Below are positions 55,446 through 64,000 of a stretch of 64,000 nucleotides of DNA, one piece after another. Every line of letters begins with the position of its first letter. Within the stretch, counting starts at the first letter, position 1. Under the pieces are notes generated by a model. The model ran no database searches. It worked only from the letters and a program-made list of their open reading frames with translations, and was not told where the DNA came from. Location of the stretch: assembly GCF_022170785.1 (NCBI RefSeq), contig NZ_CP081870.1, forward strand, positions 2,654,001 through 2,718,000, read 5' to 3'. The position numbers and the translations under genes were made by a program. Origin of the DNA: Rossellomorea marisflavi. GTDB lineage: Bacteria; Bacillota; Bacilli; Bacillales; Bacillaceae_B.

Positions 55446-56909
55446 TTAAACTTCTTTCTGATATCGAAGGACGGGTTTTCGTGCCGCCAAGGTTTCATCC
55501 ATGCGTTTCACAACCGTCGTGTGAGGAGCTTCCTGGACGATTTCTGGATTTTCTTCCGCTTCCTTCGCGATCTGGATCATAGCATCGATGAATGAATCAA
55601 GGGTTTCCTTCGACTCGGTTTCCGTCGGTTCGATCATCATGCACTCTTCTACATTCAATGGGAAGTAGATGGTAGGTGGATGATAGCCGAAGTCGAGGAG
55701 GCGCTTCGCGATATCAAGGGTACGCACCCCGAGCTTCTTCTGACGTTTTCCGGAAATCACAAACTCATGCTTGCAATGACGGTCATATGGAAGATCGAAG
55801 TGAGGAGCTAGTCTTCTCATCATATAGTTGGCGTTCAGTACGGCATTCTCCGTCACGGCGCGCAGACCATCCGGCCCCATCGTCCTGATATACGTGTAGG
55901 CACGCACATTGATCCCGAAGTTCCCGTAGTATGGTTTCACTCTTCCGATACTTTCAGGGCGGTCATAATCGAATACAAAGTCTTCTCCCTTTTTGACGAG
56001 GATCGGCTTTGGAAGATAAGGAATCAAATCTTCCTTTACTCCGACAGGACCGCTCCCAGGTCCGCCTCCCCCGTGGGGACCGGTGAACGTTTTATGAAGG
56101 TTTAGATGGACAACGTCAAAGCCCATGTCCCCCGGTCTTGCTTTAGAGAGGACCGCATTGAGGTTCGCTCCGTCGTAATAGAGCTTGCCGCCGGCACCGT
56201 GGATGATGGAAGCCATCTCGAGGATATTCTCTTCAAAGAGCCCGAGTGTGTTCGGGTTCGTGAGCATCAAGGCCGCTGTATCGTCACCCACCACCCGCTT
56301 CAGATCTTCGAGATCAACGAGGCCGTCTTCATTTGACTTGACCGTAACGGTCTCAAAACCAGCAACTGTTGCGCTCGCAGGGTTGGTCCCGTGGGCAGAG
56401 TCGGGAACGATGACCTTTGTACGTTGGGTATCGCCATTCGCTTCGTGGAAGGCGCGGATCATCATAAGCCCGGTCCATTCCCCATGAGCTCCCGCAGCCG
56501 GCTGGAGGGTCACTTCATCCATCCCGGTGATTTCTTTCAGATGTTCCTGGAGGTCATACATGAGACCAAGTGCCCCTTGTACACTTTCAGGCTCCTGAAG
56601 TGGATTGATATGGGCAAATCCATTGAGGCGCGCCACATATTCATTCACCTTTGGATTGTATTTCATCGTACATGACCCAAGCGGGTAGAAGCCGGAGTCG
56701 ACTCCATGGTTGCGTTTTGAAAGGGCCGTGTAATGACGCATGATATCAAGCTCGGACACTTCAGGCAGATCGGCTTCCTCTGTGCGGATGAATTCGGCCG
56801 GAATCAAATCTGAAAGATCTGCCGCAGGAACATCCAATTCAGGGAGGCTGTATCCTACGCGTCCTTCTTTAGTGAGTTCGAAAATAAGAGGCTGATCCTT
56901 CTTATGCAT
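55446..56909 (-). CDS. gcvPB: Glycine dehydrogenase (decarboxylating) subunit 2, P-protein
   Basis: PLP-carrying half of the split P-protein; decarboxylates glycine and passes methylamine to GcvH. 487 residues; PLP Lys273 in [13 protein letters not shown], plus [12 protein letters not shown] and [16 protein letters not shown] at 56909 (after TTGGGGGA) overlaps the end of gcvPA by 8 bases; the frame extends to 57020 without a site. Confidence 0.95.
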   Translation of the reverse strand: MHKKDQPLIFELTKEGRVGYSLPELDVPAADLSDLIPAEFIRTEEADLPEVSELDIMRHYTALSKRNHGVDSGFYPLGSCTMKYNPKVNEYVARLNGFAHINPLQEPESVQGALGLMYDLQEHLKEITGMDEVTLQPAAGAHGEWTGLMMIRAFHEANGDTQRTKVIVPDSAHGTNPASATVAGFETVTVKSNEDGLVDLEDLKRVVGDDTAALMLTNPNTLGLFEENILEMASIIHGAGGKLYYDGANLNAVLSKARPGDMGFDVVHLNLHKTFTGPHGGGGPGSGPVGVKEDLIPYLPKPILVKKGEDFVFDYDRPESIGRVKPYYGNFGINVRAYTYIRTMGPDGLRAVTENAVLNANYMMRRLAPHFDLPYDRHCKHEFVISGKRQKKLGVRTLDIAKRLLDFGYHPPTIYFPLNVEECMMIEPTETESKETLDSFIDAMIQIAKEAEENPEIVQEAPHTTVVKRMDETLAARKPVLRYQKEV

Positions 56910-58248
56910 GATAATCCCCCAATTCTTTAGCAAATGCATCGATTTCTTCTTTGCTGCGAAGTTCCGTGACGGCAACGAGCATATGGTTGGCGAGCGTTTC
57001 GTCCGTAAGACCGAGATCATATCCCCCGATCATCCCTTTTTGAAGGAGATGAAGATTGAGATCCCTGACCGGAGCCTTCAATTTGACGACGAATTCATTG
57101 AAGGAAGGTCCTTCGAATGCCACTTCGAGCCCGGCAGCCTTCAGGGCATTTTTGGCATAGTGGGCTTTTTGGATGTTCTGGATCGCCATCTCTTTAACCC
57201 CCTGCTTCCCGAGTGCCGTCATGGCAACGGAAGCCGCCAGGGCGTTCAGCGCCTGATTCGAACAAATATTGGACGTCGCTTTATCGCGACGGATATGCTG
57301 TTCCCTTGCCTGAAGGGTCAGAACGAACCCGCGGACACCGTCTTCATCCACCGTTTGACCGACAAGACGACCCGGTACCTTTCGCATAAGCTTCTTACTG
57401 ACGGCAAAATACCCGCAGTGCGGTCCGCCGAATGCGCTAGGGATTCCGAACGGTTGCGCATCTCCGATAACGATATCGGCACCGAATTTGCCCGGTGGTG
57501 TGAGTGCTCCGAGTGCAAGAGGGTTGGAAGAGACGACAAACATCGCTTTCGAACCATGGGTGATGGCTTCCATCGCCTGAAGATCCTCGATACGTCCGAA
57601 GAAGTTCGGATATTGAACAATCACAGCTGCCACGTCATCTCCGATGAGGTTCTCTAGCCCTTCAAGATCTGTCACCCCATCTTTATGGGGGATTTCTACT
57701 ACATCGATATACTGACCTTTCGCATAAGAGCGCAGGACATCTTTGGATTCAGGATGAACCGCCGCTGATACGAGCACCTTCTTGCGACGGGTCTGACCGG
57801 CTGAAAGCATGGCGGCTTCAGCAAGGGATGTACCTCCGTCATACATGGAAGAGTTGGCTACATCCATCCCTGTCAGCTCACAGATCATGGTCTGGAACTC
57901 GAAAATCGCCTGGAGTTCCCCCTGTGAAATCTCCGGTTGATACGGCGTATAGGCCGTATAGAATTCAGAACGTGACAAAACATGATCCACGATGATCGGC
58001 ATGTAATGATCATACACACCCGCCCCAAGGAAGCTTGCATGACTCCTGAGATCGGCATTTTTAGCTGCCAGGGCCGTCAGTTCCTTGACGAGTTCCGTCT
58101 CGGATTTAGCTTTTTTAATGTTATAGTCGCCTTTGAAGCGGACTTCTTCTGGAATATCTTCGAAAAGGGCATCGACGGTGTCGACTCCAATGCTGTCCAA
58201 CATTTCTCTTTGATCCTGATCTGTCATCGGTAAATAACGATGCTTCAT
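56902..58248 (-). CDS. gcvPA: Glycine dehydrogenase (decarboxylating) subunit 1
   Basis: N-terminal half of the split P-protein, 448 residues. Segments [51 protein letters not shown] and [14 protein letters not shown] are diagnostic. Behind GGAGG, 15 bases after gcvT. Confidence 0.95.
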   Translation of the reverse strand: MKHRYLPMTDQDQREMLDSIGVDTVDALFEDIPEEVRFKGDYNIKKAKSETELVKELTALAAKNADLRSHASFLGAGVYDHYMPIIVDHVLSRSEFYTAYTPYQPEISQGELQAIFEFQTMICELTGMDVANSSMYDGGTSLAEAAMLSAGQTRRKKVLVSAAVHPESKDVLRSYAKGQYIDVVEIPHKDGVTDLEGLENLIGDDVAAVIVQYPNFFGRIEDLQAMEAITHGSKAMFVVSSNPLALGALTPPGKFGADIVIGDAQPFGIPSAFGGPHCGYFAVSKKLMRKVPGRLVGQTVDEDGVRGFVLTLQAREQHIRRDKATSNICSNQALNALAASVAMTALGKQGVKEMAIQNIQKAHYAKNALKAAGLEVAFEGPSFNEFVVKLKAPVRDLNLHLLQKGMIGGYDLGLTDETLANHMLVAVTELRSKEEIDAFAKELGDYHA

Positions 58249-58263
58249 GAACGTCAGTCCTCC

Positions 58264-59367
58264 CTATTTGCCAGTTCTCTTATAGAATGGTGTCTTCACT
58301 ACAACGGCTTTCAATTGTTTATTCCGGATCTCTACGATCACTTCAGTGCCGGGCTCGGCAAATTCCTTCTTGATAAGTGCAAGACCGATATTCTTCTTCA
58401 GTGTCGGCGACTGGGTACCGGTTGTGACCTCCCCGATCAGCTCTTCCCCTGAAAATACACTGTATCCATGACGAGGGATGCCGCGGTCGATCATTTCGAT
58501 CCCGACCAGCTTACGAGGTGCCCCTTCTTCCTTTTGTTTGCGAAGGACTTCCTGGCCGATGAACGGGATGTCTTTATTCACCTTCACCGCAAAACCGATT
58601 CCCGCTTCGATGGGCGTGATTGTCTTCGACAACTCCTGTCCATAGAGTGCGAGATTCGCTTCGAATCGCAAAGTGTCACGGGCACCAAGGCCACAAGGTA
58701 CGATTCTTTCCTCTTCACCCGCCTGAAGGATTTCCTTCCACAGCGCCGGTGCGGAATCCGATGCACAGTAGATTTCAAACCCGTCTTCCCCTGTGTAACC
58801 CGTTCTTGATACGAGAGCTTCGTGACCACTGATCATGACCTCATCCTGGAACTTGAAGAACCCGATGCTGCCGAGATCTGTCTCGGTTAGCTTCTGGAGG
58901 ATCTTCTCCGCGAGCGGCCCCTGAATGGCAAGCTGGGCGATTTCGCCTGAACGATTCGTCAGCTCGACCCCTTCGGTTGCATGATGGATGAGCCATTCGT
59001 AATCTTTCTCGATATTGGATGCGTTGACCACAAGGAGATAATCGTGATCTTTCCTTTTATAAACGAGAAGGTCATCGACCGTCCCTCCGTCTTCGTAGCA
59101 CATGGCGGTGTACTGAGCGCCTCCGTCCTTCAATTTGGACAGATCATTGGTCATCATCCGTTGAAGGTACTCAAGGGCACCTTCCCCTTTCACCGTGATC
59201 TCACCCATATGGGAGACATCGAAAAGACCTGCACGGCTCCTTACGGCTTCATGCTCGTCTTTGATCCCGGAGAATTGTACGGGCAAGGCCCATCCTCCAA
59301 AATCGATCGTCTTTCCTCCATACTCGCGGTAAAGATCGTGTAAAGGCGTTTGCTTCAGTTCTGACAT
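58264..59367 (-). CDS. gcvT: Aminomethyltransferase (glycine cleavage T-protein)
   Basis: Releases ammonia and makes 5,10-methylene-tetrahydrofolate from aminomethyl-GcvH. 367 residues; [43 protein letters not shown], and the C-terminal [25 protein letters not shown] before the ATG. First gene after the glycine riboswitch. Product feeds FolD. Confidence 0.96.
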   Translation of the reverse strand: MSELKQTPLHDLYREYGGKTIDFGGWALPVQFSGIKDEHEAVRSRAGLFDVSHMGEITVKGEGALEYLQRMMTNDLSKLKDGGAQYTAMCYEDGGTVDDLLVYKRKDHDYLLVVNASNIEKDYEWLIHHATEGVELTNRSGEIAQLAIQGPLAEKILQKLTETDLGSIGFFKFQDEVMISGHEALVSRTGYTGEDGFEIYCASDSAPALWKEILQAGEEERIVPCGLGARDTLRFEANLALYGQELSKTITPIEAGIGFAVKVNKDIPFIGQEVLRKQKEEGAPRKLVGIEMIDRGIPRHGYSVFSGEELIGEVTTGTQSPTLKKNIGLALIKKEFAEPGTEVIVEIRNKQLKAVVVKTPFYKRTGK

Positions 59368-59409
59368 GGCGATTCCCCCTTTAGTGGTTACACTGCATTC
59401 TTTTGCATG

Positions 59410-59457
59410 AAAAAAGGACAGAGAAGCCCCTTTTCAATAAGTGGGCTTCTCTGTCCT
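59410..59457 (-). terminator. Riboswitch expression-platform terminator of the gcv operon
   Basis: Minus-strand stem AGGACAGAGAAGCCC with its near-complement and six T. The left arm overlaps the end of the second glycine aptamer, so glycine binding can sequester it and let transcription proceed. Confidence 0.9.
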
Positions 59458-59618
59458 GGCACCTGAAAGTTTACCGATTCATACGGCTTTCCCCTTTGGT
59501 GGTCCCCATCCGGGACGCTCTCCAGAGTTGCGTCCGACAAGAGTCTTTTTGCCTGAGAGATTCACATCGTGATGCTTGCTCCTTCGGCGCTGCAGACTGC
59601 AGTCTCTCCCCTTGTCAT
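59452..59618 (-). ncRNA. Tandem glycine riboswitch (gcvT element)
   Basis: Two aptamers on the minus strand: first GGGGAGAG ... GCGCCGAAGGAGCAAGC ... TCTCTCAGGCAAAAAGAC, second CTGGAGAG ... CACCAAAGGGGAAAGCC ... TTTCAGGTGCCAGGACAG. These are the conserved cores of the gcvT motif in correct order with a short linker. It is an ON switch upstream of gcvT-gcvPA-gcvPB. Confidence 0.95.
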
Positions 59619-59793
59619 CATTCGCCAATATTCCTTGCAATAATTGGTCATACTAAAGATATAAAAGAAATGCAGCAGATGCTAATGTTCGGATTTAGAT
59701 CATTTTTGTAAGATTGTAAATCTATTTTCATCCTACCATTAATCAATTGTTCCGGGCAATCAATTTTTGCAGAAAAAAAGGAGTTGTTTTTAT

Positions 59794-61494
59794 ATGAATG
59801 TAGATATCATATTCGATGAGGGATGGGGAGAAAATCTTGAAAGCCTTATCACAAATGACGGGCCATGGGGAAGTTTCGACCTCTACAAACTCGCCGTCGA
59901 ATTCGAGCACCATCTCGCAATTCCGAACTTTGAGGGGCTTCAGGCACCGAAACATTTGGCAAATGTCACTCCCCTCCCCCATCAGCTCGAAGCTGCGAGG
60001 CAGGTGGTGGAGACCATGAACGGAAAAGCGATCCTTGCAGATGAGGTCGGACTCGGAAAAACAATTGAAGCGGGGCTTGTGTTGAAGGAATACATGATCC
60101 GTGGACTGGTGAAGAAGGTGCTCATACTCGTGCCGGCGTCCCTGGTATCCCAGTGGTGCTATGAGTTGAATACGAAATTCTTCATCCCTGCCGTCCCCCA
60201 AAGGAAAAGTTACGTCTGGGACCAGTGTGATATCGTCGTTTCTTCCATGGATACAGCCAAAAGAAGCCCTCACCGGGAAAAGGTGTATGAACAGGATTAT
60301 GATCTCGTCATCATCGATGAAGCTCACAAACTGAAGAATCACAAAACGAAAAACTATGAATTTGTGCAGAACCTGAAGAAAAAATTCTGCCTTCTTCTGA
60401 CGGCTACTCCCATCCAAAACCGAATCGAGGAAATCTTCCATCTTGTTTCCCTCCTGAAGCCCGGGCATCTTGGAAGCGAATCGGGCTTTACCGACCGGTA
60501 TAAAAATGGGGATCGGTCCCTTGAGGATGACGACCATCTGAAGAACCTGATCAACAAGGTGATGATCAGGAACCGAAGGAATGACACCGGTATCGAATGG
60601 ACGAAGCGCCATGTAAAAACGGTCCTGATCGACTTCTCACAGGGAGAGAGGGACCTATACGACAGCTTCGATCTTCTGCGCGGCCGCTACGATGACTGGG
60701 CCACATCCAGCTCCTTCTCCCTCCTCACCCTGCAGCGGGAAGCATGCTCCAGCCGAGAAGCGGTGTACTTCACGTTAAAGAATATGCTCGCCAAAAAGGA
60801 AGATCCTTCAGAGGGATTCAAGCAAGTCATCGGAACGCTCATGCAAAAGGTCGAGAACGTCTCCGTCAACTCCAAGGCAAAGAAAGCCCTGGAGCTGATC
60901 CAATCCATCGACGATAAAGTGATCATCTTCACTGAATACCGGGCAACCCAGATGTATCTTCAATGGTTCCTGAAGCAGCATGGTATCACATCGGTTCCTT
61001 TCCGGGGCGGGTTCAAGCGCGGGAAAAAGGACTGGATGAGACAATTGTTCCAAAATCACGCCCAGGTTCTCATCGCCACGGAAGCCGGCGGGGAAGGAAT
61101 CAACCTTCAATTCTGTCATCACGTCATCAATTTCGACCTTCCGTGGAATCCCATGAGACTCGAGCAGCGGATCGGACGGGTGCACCGCCTGGGACAGACC
61201 GAGGATGTTCATATTTACAATTTCGCCACGAAAGGAACCGTCGAAGAACATATCCTCACCCTGCTTTATGAAAAAATCAACCTGTTCGAGCGTGTGATCG
61301 GCGAACTTGATGACATCCTGACCCGACTCGATTTCAAAGAGTTTGAAGATCACATGACAGATATCTTCGCTTCCTCAAGAACCGAGGGTGAAATGAAGAT
61401 CAAAATGGAAAATTTGACGAGCATGATTCAATTTGCAGAACAGATGAAGGAGGAGAAGGCCGATGCAGCAGCACGAAATACATCGATTTCTTGA
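59794..61494 (+). CDS. yqhH: SNF2-family DEAD/DEAH helicase YqhH
   Basis: Predicted dsDNA translocase of 566 residues. Motif I ADEVGLGKTIEAG, motif II DEAHKLKN, motif III LLTATPIQN, and the C-terminal lobe with TEAGGEGINLQFC and RIGRVHRLGQ. ATG at 59794 follows AAGGAG by 10 bases; a TTG at 59767 lies before that site. Divergent from gcvT and overlapping yqhG by 32 bases, so the two likely act together. Target unknown. Confidence 0.92.
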   Translation: MNVDIIFDEGWGENLESLITNDGPWGSFDLYKLAVEFEHHLAIPNFEGLQAPKHLANVTPLPHQLEAARQVVETMNGKAILADEVGLGKTIEAGLVLKEYMIRGLVKKVLILVPASLVSQWCYELNTKFFIPAVPQRKSYVWDQCDIVVSSMDTAKRSPHREKVYEQDYDLVIIDEAHKLKNHKTKNYEFVQNLKKKFCLLLTATPIQNRIEEIFHLVSLLKPGHLGSESGFTDRYKNGDRSLEDDDHLKNLINKVMIRNRRNDTGIEWTKRHVKTVLIDFSQGERDLYDSFDLLRGRYDDWATSSSFSLLTLQREACSSREAVYFTLKNMLAKKEDPSEGFKQVIGTLMQKVENVSVNSKAKKALELIQSIDDKVIIFTEYRATQMYLQWFLKQHGITSVPFRGGFKRGKKDWMRQLFQNHAQVLIATEAGGEGINLQFCHHVINFDLPWNPMRLEQRIGRVHRLGQTEDVHIYNFATKGTVEEHILTLLYEKINLFERVIGELDDILTRLDFKEFEDHMTDIFASSRTEGEMKIKMENLTSMIQFAEQMKEEKADAAARNTSIS

Positions 61495-62248
61495 GCGGTA
61501 TTTTCACGCGAACGGGTGTGAGCTGAAGGCAAGCGGTGATGGCTATATGACCGTCCAGCTCACGATCGAGATGGATAAAGAGCTCATGAATCGCCCATTC
61601 TACTGGCATTATCTCGAAAAGACCGGTGGGGAACCGAATCCCATGGCACTAAACCTCATCACCGATCAGGAAAAGGCGCCGGAAGGACTACAGGGGGAGG
61701 TCATCCATTTCGGTTCACCCCGACTGCACCAGATCTTCCGTTCCACCCGGAGTCTGGCAGGATATACCCGGCTCTATGAGGACCGTGCGGGGTATGGCCA
61801 GCAGCAAATCCCGCTTCATCCGTGGCTCGGCATGAACGTCAAAATCTCCTATCAATCGAATCGCAAGAAGGATACGTTCCGCAGCATCGGCCTCAATCTC
61901 ATCAACGGCATGATGAAGGAAGGGTTTCACGATGAACTCCTCACCCTCAAGCTGACGCCGAAGATACCGGATCTCTGCTTCACCCTGACCCCGATCATCC
62001 GCCCCAAAAGCGGGATCGGACGCATCCAACAGCAACTGCGGGATGAAATCAGCCGGGAGTCGACGGAATGGGCAGAATCAGCCCTTGCCTCATGGAAGGA
62101 AGACCGGGAGCTGTTGGACCACTTTTATAAAGAGGTCGAAGAAAAGCCCGAATCCTACTTCCTTGAACAAGCTGCCCTAAAGGATCAATACGAACCGAAG
62201 ATCGAAATCGAAATCATCAATGGGGGGATCTTTTACCTTCAGCAGTGA
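61463..62248 (+). CDS. yqhG: Conserved protein YqhG
   Basis: Function unknown. 261 residues, similar in length to B. subtilis YqhG. Mixed alpha/beta, no signal peptide or membrane helix; features include NRPFYWHYLEKTGGEPNP and a charged C-terminal half. GGAGGAG precedes its ATG inside the end of yqhH. Co-transcribed with the helicase, so it may be an accessory factor (inference). Confidence 0.87.
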   Translation: MQQHEIHRFLERYFHANGCELKASGDGYMTVQLTIEMDKELMNRPFYWHYLEKTGGEPNPMALNLITDQEKAPEGLQGEVIHFGSPRLHQIFRSTRSLAGYTRLYEDRAGYGQQQIPLHPWLGMNVKISYQSNRKKDTFRSIGLNLINGMMKEGFHDELLTLKLTPKIPDLCFTLTPIIRPKSGIGRIQQQLRDEISRESTEWAESALASWKEDRELLDHFYKEVEEKPESYFLEQAALKDQYEPKIEIEIINGGIFYLQQ

Positions 62249-62556
62249 CACATAAAGAGATTAGGTCAAAACGAAAAAAGGACCATGTAATGACAAACAA
62301 TAGTAGGACTGATTCCTAGTAACCCTTATGATTTCCGTGCAAGACTTTGCTTTCCGCGGGTAGCTCGTGATCCTCGCGAGCCTGCCCAGCACCACTTTTC
62401 CCGCCGGCTCCTTCGTCTTGCACTCCAATCAACCGCTGGAAACAATATAAGCGTAATGGTCATGAAACAAAGTAAAAACCCGAATTATTTTGCCTGATCA
62501 TCAGCAAATGAATTCGGGTTTTACTATGACTAGAAGATGTTTGTCTCAGCCACTTT
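62249..62556. other. yqhG-yqzE intergenic region with no sin/tasA genes
   Basis: About 310 bases. Apart from the composite repeat (62331-62533) there is a short AT-rich stretch after yqhG. In B. subtilis this interval carries sinI-sinR-tasA-sipW; nothing like SinR or TasA is encoded here. Confidence 0.6.
62331..62533 (-). repeat. Composite intergenic repeat, copy 2 (inverted)
   Basis: Reads on the minus strand like copy 1: TAGTCATAGTAAAACCCGAA, hairpin with arms at 62475-62486 and 62511-62522 (loop longer than in copy 1), GCGGTTGATTGG, then GCGGGAAAAG, GAGCTACCCGCGG and GTCTTGCACGGAAATC. Same overall length (203 bases). Both are convergent with the 3' ends of neighbours. Confidence 0.85.
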
Positions 62557-62742
62557 TTATTGATTCCTATTTTTTTTGAAAAACAGCCCGACCGCATAGG
62601 GAATGATGCCGAACCACCGATACAGGAATGGTTCCTTCCGGGTCTTGCGCTGCTTCCTGATTGTTTTCCGCTCCTGGGGTGATTTGTTATAATGCTGAAC
62701 CACGGTCTGGGTCAAGAATTTGACGTAGTCATTTACAGACAT
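62557..62742 (-). CDS. yqzE: Small protein YqzE
   Basis: 61 residues, basic, with YVKFLTQTVVQHYNKSPQER at the start and LYRWFGIIPYAVGLFFKK at the end, the latter a YqzE signature. Function unknown; in B. subtilis it follows comGG in the competence operon, where ComK controls it. ATG at 62742 after AGGTGG; 14 codons upstream the frame begins without a site. Confidence 0.85.
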   Translation of the reverse strand: MSVNDYVKFLTQTVVQHYNKSPQERKTIRKQRKTRKEPFLYRWFGIIPYAVGLFFKKNRNQ

Positions 62743-62787
62743 CCTGCCACCACCTTCACCCATCCAGTATGCCCAGGTTTCCATGCT

Positions 62788-63288
62788 TTAATTCCTGTCG
62801 AGGAGGGAGAGGATCTCGCGTGTGACCGCCTCTTCATCTTTTCCGCCGGTGTTCACCTCATGGGTCCTCGCTTCCTCATAAAGGGGAAGGCGACGACTGA
62901 ACAGACTCTCTACTTCATGACGGGGATTCTGTGCAAGGGGTCTGTCGTGATCTCCTTCAAGCCGCTCCCACAGGCTTTCGAACGGAGCGGACAGATAGAT
63001 CACACACCCGCTTTCTCCAAGCAGTTTGCGGTTCTCCTTCCTCTCAACGATCCCTCCTCCCGTCGTGATGATGCACGCTTCTTTCAGCAGCTTTGACAGG
63101 ACACCCGTTTCGAGATCACGGAAATGCCCTTCGCCGAAACGCTCAAAAATCTCGCGGACAGGCATCCCCTCCTGCTCTACGATGTATTCATCCATGTCCA
63201 CAACATGAAGGCCGACCTTTTCGGAGAGTATATGCCCGATTGTCGTTTTTCCTACTCCCATAAATCCGATAAGCACAATTGATTCCAT
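62788..63288 (-). CDS. aroK: Shikimate kinase
   Basis: Phosphorylates shikimate with ATP. 166 residues; P-loop GFMGVGKTT, substrate DMDEYIVEQEG and GEGHFRDLE, TTGGGIVERKENR, and the lid RLEGDHDRPLA. A weak GGAAG precedes the ATG, 3 bases after comGG, so it may be co-transcribed with the comG genes, an arrangement unlike B. subtilis, where the kinase gene is elsewhere. Confidence 0.93.
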   Translation of the reverse strand: MESIVLIGFMGVGKTTIGHILSEKVGLHVVDMDEYIVEQEGMPVREIFERFGEGHFRDLETGVLSKLLKEACIITTGGGIVERKENRKLLGESGCVIYLSAPFESLWERLEGDHDRPLAQNPRHEVESLFSRRLPLYEEARTHEVNTGGKDEEAVTREILSLLDRN

Positions 63289-63291
63289 AAT

Positions 63292-63648
63292 CTACTTCCA
63301 ATCCACTATCTTTTTTGTGTCCTTATTATACACGACTACGACCGGAAGAAAAACCTCACCGGGCTGATTCAATCTCACTTCCATTTGCTTGAGGTCACCA
63401 GAATCCTCCAGATAGTCCACGCTCATCGTGCCGAAGCTTCCCTTCCGCAGTCCATCGACACCACCTCCTGCTTCCATTTCATAAAGGACGGTCTGGTACA
63501 AGCTGATTTTTCGTTCGTACACGTTCTGCATATTGGTCAAGTACCGGTATTTACTCACATAAAGACCTTTTGAAGCGACGGCCACGGTCAAGATGACAGA
63601 CAAGAACAACAGCGTGAACGGCAAGATGAATCCTTTCTCATTCCCCAT
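63292..63648 (-). CDS. comGG: Competence pseudopilin-like protein ComGG
   Basis: 118 residues; a type IV pilin-like N-terminus (NEKGFILPFTLLFLSVILTVAVA) with the Gly-Phe prepilin cleavage-like site, then a short soluble domain. Very divergent, identified from position after comGF and length. GGAGAG 10 bases from the ATG at 63648; a longer frame to 63684 overlaps comGF more. Confidence 0.8.
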   Translation of the reverse strand: MGNEKGFILPFTLLFLSVILTVAVASKGLYVSKYRYLTNMQNVYERKISLYQTVLYEMEAGGGVDGLRKGSFGTMSVDYLEDSGDLKQMEVRLNQPGEVFLPVVVVYNKDTKKIVDWK

Positions 63649-64000
63649 AATAAAAGAACTCTCCTTCAAGCTTCTTCCCATCAAGGAATACTCCTTCTAT
63701 CCTGACACCGCCGTCTATCGCATTGAAACTGAGTCCGGAAAGCTTCTGAAGGACCACTTCATGGCCTTTATCATTCACCCGTCTCCTGATGGAATCCTGA
63801 TATTTTTCATACGTGACCTTCTCTCCATTCAGAATGAACGAAAACCCTGAATTTGTTACAGTCATCCCTCGGGATTTCCACGTCTCTTGCCTTACACTCT
63901 CGTTGAATAATGTCCATTGGTAATACGGAGGCGGGAGCATCTCCTCCCGGACGAGGGAGAAGCCCTTGATCACCAACGGGATGGAAAACGAAATCAGACA
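63638..64000 (-). CDS. comGF: Competence protein ComGF (3' part, cut by window edge)
   Basis: Open frame reaching the right edge with no stop, starting CLISFSIPLVIKGF, a hydrophobic pseudopilin-type helix, followed by a ComGF-like domain (YYQWTLFNESVRQE, KSRGMTVTNSGFSF). Overlaps comGG by 11 bases. The N-terminus lies outside the window. Confidence 0.8.
   Translation of the reverse strand, partial: CLISFSIPLVIKGFSLVREEMLPPPYYQWTLFNESVRQETWKSRGMTVTNSGFSFILNGEKVTYEKYQDSIRRRVNDKGHEVVLQKLSGLSFNAIDGGVRIEGVFLDGKKLEGEFFYYGE

Noticed and set aside
56908-57657. 249-codon plus-strand frame
   Set aside because: Antisense to gcvPA, which has clear family motifs.
59743-60612. 289-codon minus-strand frame
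   Set aside because: Lies antisense inside yqhH, whose helicase motifs are intact; a shadow frame.
1-64000. CRISPR array, tRNA, rRNA, prophage or IS element
   Set aside because: No regularly spaced repeats, cloverleaf-like sequence, rRNA core, integrase or transposase frame was seen on either strand.

Overview
The window reads as a chromosome segment of an endospore-forming, low-to-moderate GC Gram-positive bacterium of the Bacillaceae. The reasons are an intact spo0A, spoIVB and eight-gene spoIIIA operon, Bacillus-like gene order (bkd operon, spo0A-spoIVB-recN-ahrC-yqxC-dxs-ispA-xseBA-folD-nusB-yqhY-accCB-spoIIIA-efp-yqhT-yqhS-yqhR, yqhP-yqhO, lipM-yqhL, gcv, yqhH-yqhG, comG) and near-consensus GGAGG ribosome binding sites. 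Most genes lie on the minus strand, so most operons read from high to low coordinates. Several starts are GTG or TTG and were placed from the ribosome binding site (buk, spo0A, spoIVB, recN, accB, yqhP).

Layout. 1-4376: mutA-mutB-meaB, adenosylcobalamin-dependent methylmalonyl-CoA mutase and its GTPase chaperone, behind a sigma-A promoter with a perfect cre box. 4387-9180: a large secreted multidomain subtilase (bacillopeptidase F type). 9182-19638: the branched-chain keto acid operon ptb-bcd-buk-lpdV-bkdAA-bkdAB-bkdB with a textbook sigma-54 promoter and the activator bkdR; a structured 126-bp repeat sits inside the operon. Valine and isoleucine breakdown through this complex gives propionyl-CoA, which the mutase can pass on to succinyl-CoA, so the two blocks fit together metabolically. 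19767-25558: yqzF, yqiK, spo0A, spoIVB, recN, argR. 26048-27655: an amino-acid permease on the opposite strand, with a long AT-rich leader. 27725-34659: tlyA-type methyltransferase, dxs, ispA, xseB, xseA, folD, nusB. 34864-35406: an inserted GrpB-family gene. 35655-45584: yqhY, accC, accB, the spoIIIA operon, efp, papA, aroQ. 45675-50719: yqhR, yqhP, yqhO, and a LysR-acetoacetate decarboxylase-PanE-like accessory cluster around a divergent promoter with a strong palindrome.

50804-64000: an adenosylcobalamin-dependent ribonucleotide reductase (nrdJ) with two NrdR-like boxes, lipM, yqhL, the glycine cleavage genes gcvT-gcvPA-gcvPB under a tandem glycine riboswitch with terminator, the SNF2 helicase yqhH with yqhG, yqzE, aroK, and the 3' end of the comG competence operon. 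Two inverted copies of a roughly 200-bp composite intergenic repeat bracket the gcv-yqhHG block. The sinI-sinR-tasA-sipW genes found between yqhG and comG in B. subtilis are missing here.

No tRNA, rRNA, CRISPR array, prophage or insertion sequence was seen. I found no convincing wholly new system. The best leads are regulatory sites, dispersed structured repeats and the inserted accessory genes.
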